Shown here: one piece after another, positions 59,424 through 64,000 of the stretch
Layout: each line of letters opens with the position of its first letter
Position numbering within the stretch: position 1 is the stretch's first letter
Assembly (NCBI GenBank): GCA_014529385.2
Contig: CM043958.1
Coordinates: forward strand, 151,040,793 to 151,104,792
Direction of reading: 5' to 3'
Origin: Adiantum capillus-veneris
Taxonomy: Eukaryota > Streptophyta > Polypodiopsida > Polypodiales > Pteridaceae
DNA: 64,000 nucleotides
Notes under the pieces: model-generated
Told to the model about the DNA's origin: nothing
Database searches by the model: none
The model's input: the letters and a program-made list of their open reading frames with translations, nothing else
Made by a program: the position numbers and the translations under genes

Positions 59424-60740
59424 ATGGCCCCAAAAGCATGGCTCCCCTTTCGATATTTCTTTCTTATTAATGATTCGCAAGGTATAATAGCCGAGGAGCA
59501 CCTCCTCTGCACTGTAGTGCCAGAGAGGGCCCCCAAGGCTCATATTTAAAGGCCCAAAGCCAAAAAGCATCAGATAAAAGCTGACACCAAAAAAGTAGTT
59601 TCAGGATATCCATATAGGTGCCACATCATCATATTTTGAGGTTACAAACTCGTCTGACTTTGTTTTGGCCACTTTCGGATGCTTTAAATAAGCTTTCTTT
59701 GACTCTTAGCATTTTGAGGCCCCTCGGCCATTGATCTGTAACTTGGTCGGGTTAGGATTTTTCAATCCTGACCCCTTTTTATCTATAGGCTACTCGGCCG
59801 GTCTTGAGTAAGTTTGTAGATTGGAAAATCTCAACCCCTTTTTATCTGTAGGCCACTTGGCTGGTCTTCAGTAAGTTGGTAGGCCTTATGCTGCATCATC
59901 TTTTGCTAGGGTTTAGGCCCCTCGGTCGGGATTTGCAGGTTGGCTAGATCTTCACGGATTGCTTCAGCAGGTTGTGACATACCCCCCTCTTGAAAGAAAA
60001 GTAATCATCCGTGATTAGATTTGTGAACACAATCAAGTTAGCTCAAAAACATCCGAGGCTATCGTTGTTCCGAGATTCAATCAGTGTCTCATTCCATAAC
60101 GATGTAACATAGATGATTATAGGTGGAAGTACAGGGTACAAGAGAGGAAAGAAAATCTGTGTGTGGCATAGAAGATTCTGGCTCTGACAAAGAGATTGAC
60201 ATGGATCACCTTTCTAGGAGCCAAACAAACGCAGTGATCAAATGCGTCTATGACCTTGATGCAGAAACCCTAGCCCTAAAACCCATCACATACCGCCTTC
60301 TAAAATCAAAGCAGTCGTCCTCGATTGCAGGACATAGCAGAGAAACAAAGCGATAAAAGAATGTCGGCACTTTTAACATTTACACAATTGAAATCCTATG
60401 AGTGATCATTCAGTCATGCATACTTGTGCAATGATGCCATTATGCATAAAAGGAATAAACTAGCTACAGACACCTACATTGCATCCGAAGATCTATCAAT
60501 TGGCCAAAATAAAATCTTCATACTTTCAATCAAAGATAGAAAGTATATCATGGGTAAGTTTTCAACTCATGTCTCTTTAGGTCCGATCGTCCATCCAAAG
60601 TTTGTGGATAGTTACAATAGTGAATGTCATCCTCATGGTATGACGGACGTATCCCATCAGCTATACCATGTCAAATTCATAATTATAATCATAATCATCA
60701 TTTGTCATAAACTCCTACCTATTTTATAAAACAAAACCGA
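59424..60740. repeat. Right arm of diverged inverted duplication
   Basis: Reverse-complement partner of 56255-57311. The open segment 60180-60335 (YDLDAETLALKPITYRLLK) is matched by YDLDTETLTLKPVTYRLLK on the minus strand of the left arm. Segment 59720-60130 has no partner in the left arm. Confidence 0.75.
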
Positions 60741-61358
60741 TTCTTATTGTCAATCGAAAATTTATCAAATTTATTTCTAAGCGCCATCGCTCTCAAATGC
60801 TCTCAGATGCATGTTCCTCGCTCCTATTACCTATTTTCTGCACACAAATAACAAGAGCTAAATACTAATTTTATACATGCTGAAATTTTCTGCAGAAACC
60901 TTAATTTGCTGTTGAAAACCCTAATTTTTCAAAGTTAAAAATATGTTCGTGTCAATACGTAGGGCTCATCGAGAGGATCAACTTTGACTTCTATTGCATA
61001 TCCAAATTCTCAATTGTCGAAGAAATTTTTAGAGGCTCTGCAACACAAAAAACATCAAAAAGCATGTTTTTAGAGCTTTTTAGGGCAAAAATGAACTCAT
61101 GTTTCTTCTTCTCCTCCTCATTGTTTCTTCTTTATCCAACTCCATCGCTTCCATCTATAAGTTGATGCAGGACCGATTAATCCGATCATTCGTCATGTTC
61201 TGCTTTTGTTACTCAACCAGATACATCAATTGTTGAACCACGGTCTGAGCATGAGTCTCCTCTGAATGCTTCTGGGTCGGTGAATTTTCCCCTTGTCCAT
61301 TGTGATCTCCATGTTCTCCCTCCATGTTGTTAGGATCGTGCTTCGATTTGCAGAGGGC
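60741..61358. other. Unassigned sequence
   Basis: I see no gene, repeat or motif worth naming here. Confidence 0.4.
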
Positions 61359-61582
61359 TGTTACCGTATACATGTGGTAGTGATGTGTGCGAACACACTA
61401 GGACCGCCGGGGCATTTTTTCCCTCTTTAGGAGGTTTTTTCCTCCCGTACATTATATATATGCCCATCACTCTAGGGCTATCTATCTTTCCATTGCACAC
61501 CAAGTAACACACTCTCTATTGTGTGCCTTGAGCTTCCTTCGTCTTCTCCAAGCTGTGTTGCTCTGCAACCCTAATTCCAACA
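61359..61582 (+). repeat. Copia 5' LTR
   Basis: 224 bp, TGTTACC...TCCAACA; same family as the LTRs at 8461, 38590 and 43450. Confidence 0.93.
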
Positions 61583-61584
61583 AT

Positions 61585-61596
61585 TGGTATCAGAGC
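61585..61596 (+). promoter_or_regulatory. Copia primer-binding site
   Basis: TGGTATCAGAGC, two bases after the LTR. Confidence 0.92.
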
Positions 61597-61946
61597 AGGT
61601 TGCATCCTCCCGAGCTTAGTCGTAGCTGCTCCAGCACACGCCTGCTCACTTTCTCTGATTATAGTGAGGTTTGGCGAGCGTTCGCAGGTCGACAAATATT
61701 TTGGGATAGCTTGAGAGCTGAGTCTGCTCAGATTTTTGATTCGGGCTCATTTCGGCCTCCATTTCTACTACAGACAGTACTGCACAGGCTATTTTGTCAT
61801 TTTGTGCATAATTTTTTTCAGTGCCGTTTTCTGCATAACAGGTGCCTTACAGTCAGTCTACTACAGCTTGTGCTATATAGCATGTGTTGTTCCCGCTTCG
61901 TTTCTCCTCTTTTCGGGCAGTTTTCACATCAGGTGCAACATTTACC

Positions 61947-62830
61947 ATGGCTGACAACAACACAGATATGTTCAAGACATTTGCTGTTGAGGACAACTTG
62001 GATGGGGACAATTACCCTATGTGGGGTTACATGATGTAACACGTTCTTGTGTCAAAGGGCGTTTGGAATATTGTGCAGGGCATTGATGTACGTCCTGTTT
62101 CTGAGGATGTAGGCGATGTTGAGGATCTTGCAGGTCTTGCTGCAATTAGAGTTGTTTTGCCTGCGGTAGAACAATCTCGTTGGGATGTAAAGGATGTGCA
62201 GGCCCATGCATTGATTGCGTTGTCTGTGAAGCGCACCATTGTTTCTCACATTCGTTCAGCAAAATCTGCAAAACAGAGGCTTGGGATATTTTGGCTGGTC
62301 TTTATGCAAGTCGCAATGAGGATGAAATTGCTTTGCTGCGTAAAGAGCTGGAGTCGAAGATTATGCATGAGGAAGATGATATGGACACTTTCCTTGCTGG
62401 TCTCAAGGATATCAATGAGCAACTTATTTCTGCAGGCGAAGTCATTTCAGACAGTTCCCTTGTGCAGACTGTCCTTGATGCCTATCCTGATTCTTACGAG
62501 ACTTTCGCTAGTACTTGGAGACTTATGACCCAAGGAAATCCTGAAGTTATCAAGTTTGATGCATTGTGCACATTGCTGTTGTAAGAGTCACTTTCCAGGA
62601 AAAACAGGACTAGGCAGCGTGCAGTTGAACAGGCTTTTATTGCTTCTCAAAGAAAGGGTGGTAACAGTAATGCAGCCACTTCTTATGGTTCTGCTGCGAG
62701 TGGCAAAACTTCTGTTCCTAATACTTCTGCTGGCAGCAATTCGTCCAGAAATTCTGGTGATAACGGCAAAAAGAAGATGCGTTGCCATTATTGTAAAGCT
62801 AATGATCACTTGATCAAGTAGTGTCCTAAG
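61947..62830 (+). pseudogene. Copia gag (stops and frameshift)
   Basis: ATG 61947 opens MADNNTDMFKTFAVEDNLDG. TAA at 62037, an extra AG near 62275 and TAA at 62582 break the frame. Core segments GVWNIVQGIDVRPVSEDVG, LLRKELESKIMHEEDDMDTF and TWRLMTQGNPEVIKFDALC are otherwise well kept. The zinc knuckle CHYCKANDHLIK is followed by TAG where the residue before the last Cys should be (62819-62821). Confidence 0.9.
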
Positions 62831-64000
62831 TTGAAGGCAAAAGAGGCTAAGAAGAAAGAGGGTGGTTCCACTCCAAATGCTGGTTCCACTACAAATGCAG
62901 CCATTGTTGAGTCTTCTGTGAAAGGAGATTGTGATGCTGATGTTGATGCAGAATGGGCTTTTAGTGCAGAGTGCACTTACAATCCTACTGTCCATGATGC
63001 ATGCTTGTCAGTTGCTGCAGATTCACATGTGTGGTCTTTTGACAGTGGTGCTACAAAGCACATTACCTCACATCGTGAATTGTTCACCTCTCTCGAGTAT
63101 GTCCCTCATGGGAATTCAGTCACTTGTGCCAACAATGCCTCTTATCCAGTTCAGGGAGTTGGAAAGATTGTGCTTACTGTTGCAAATGGCAGTTCTTTCA
63201 CACTTGTTGATGCACTTTATGTACCTGGGATCAAGAAGAATCTTTTGTTTGTACCTGCACTTGCTAGACTTGGACTTGTAGTCAATTTGTGGATGACAGA
63301 TGTACAGTTCATGTTCTCAGTTTTGGTGATGAAATTGTCTTTTGTGCCGTGGGCTGTATAAGCTCACTTTGTATGACAAGTGTAGACAAAATTTTGCAAA
63401 TGCAGTTGCAGATTCAAGGGCTATTTCAGATGCAAAACTTTGGCGTGCACGTTTTGGTCATCTGAATTTTGCCAGTTTGCTGCATTTACAGAAATCTGAC
63501 ATGGTTGCTTCTTTGCTGCCTCTTGAAGCACCTGTCAAACATGTTTGTGAAGGCTGTATTTTGGGTAAAATGCGTTCTAAGTTTCCAAAGGATGGTTCAG
63601 TTAGGGCCACATGCAGGTTGCAGCTTGTGCATAGTGATATTTATGGGCCCATACAAACACTGTCCTTCGGCAATTACCTGTACTTTGTGACTTTCGTTGA
63701 TGATCACTCCAGGCATGCATGGGTATTTCCGCTTAAAGCGAAGTCTGAAGTTTTTATGTGCTTCAAACAATTTCTGGCTATGGCTGAAAATGTCTCGAAA
63801 TGTACTATGGGGCCTGGGCACCCTTCGTTCCGATCAAGGGGGGGAGTATATGTCTCATGAATTCAATGCATTTCTGGCTAGTCGTGGGATAAAACACCAA
63901 TGTACAGTGCTTTATACACCTCAACAAAATGGTGTTGCTCAGAGGAAAAACAGGTCACTTACGGAAATGGCACGATGTATGGTCAAAAGTCAAGCTTTGC
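62831..64000 (+). pseudogene. Copia protease and integrase, partial (frameshifted)
   Basis: Protease WSFDSGATKHITSH near 63030-63070. GAG-pre-integrase LWRARFGHLNFASLL with VCEGCILGKM. Integrase start LVHSDIYGPIQ and YFVTFVDDHSRHAWVF. A lost base near 63284, a deletion of about 10 bp near 63335 and a 7-bp insertion near 63812 shift the frame. Here ILGKM runs straight on to RSKFPKDG, without the stop seen at 40730. The second integrase Asp and the Glu regions follow in another frame up to the window end. Confidence 0.9.

Larger units (their letters stand above)
61359..64000 (+). mobile_element. Ty1/copia retrotransposon, 5' part, runs off the window
   Basis: 5' LTR 61359-61582, primer site 61585-61596, gag from 61947, protease and integrase to the window end. 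Very close to the element at 38590. It retains the zinc-knuckle segment that the other copy has lost, but has its own stops and frameshifts. Confidence 0.95.

Noticed and set aside
59163-59549. 128-codon frame rich in RERERE
   Set aside because: Translated (GA)n array.

Overview
This window looks like nuclear DNA from a land plant with a large, repeat-rich genome. Evidence: two spliced plant-type genes with GT-AG introns, Ty1/copia and Ty3/gypsy elements primed by initiator Met-tRNA (TGGTATCAGAGC primer sites), a plant L1-type LINE with a DUF4283-like/zinc-knuckle ORF1, and many (CT)n/(AG)n arrays of 40-100 bp. I cannot name the species. A fern or another large-genome vascular plant is my guess, not something the sequence proves.

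Only two host genes can be supported. At 1803-4216 (+) a four-exon gene encodes a molybdenum-cofactor-sulfurase-like, aminotransferase class V-fold protein of about 559 aa. The PLP lysine and the persulfide cysteine both appear to be lost, which suggests a pseudoenzyme. At 45566-45852 (+) are the first two exons of the DNA polymerase zeta catalytic subunit REV3. The rest of that gene is not visible; the next 18 kb is transposon material, so either intron 2 is very long or the gene is broken.

Almost everything else is nested transposable elements. (1) 7.7-9.2 kb: a 5'-truncated copia element split by a small inversion. (2) 12154-29596: one LINE of about 6.2 kb flanked by 15-bp target duplications, carrying a gypsy element (13162-18990, target duplication CGAAG) in or just upstream of the ORF1 region and an opposite-strand copia element (22413-27824) in its reverse transcriptase. 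(3) 30.8-36.9 kb: a decayed Helitron. Its HUH/Y2 Rep and PIF1 helicase run into a C-terminal endonuclease/exonuclease/phosphatase domain on the minus strand, while an RPA-like gene and the N-terminal part of Rep lie on the plus strand. A 2.7-kb inversion best explains the split. This Rep-PIF1-EN-plus-RPA combination is the most interesting thing in the window. (4) 38590-43677: a near-complete copia element with two LTRs and an open 592-codon RT/RNase H frame; siblings lie at 8.5 kb and 61.4 kb. (5) 46.4-55.8 kb: a minus-strand retrotransposon gag relic interrupted by a hAT-type MITE (8-bp target duplication) and by a 4.8-kb non-autonomous LTR element, which itself contains a 2.5-kb LTR element (target duplication ATCAC). 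Another non-autonomous LTR element abuts the relic on the left. (6) 56.2-60.7 kb: a diverged inverted duplication with tandem tRNA-SINE-like units between its arms. (7) 61359 to the window end: the 5' part of a third copia copy.

Except for the 592-codon frame, every transposon reading frame I followed has stops, frameshifts or deletions. The window is a graveyard of several insertion layers whose order can be read from target-site duplications.
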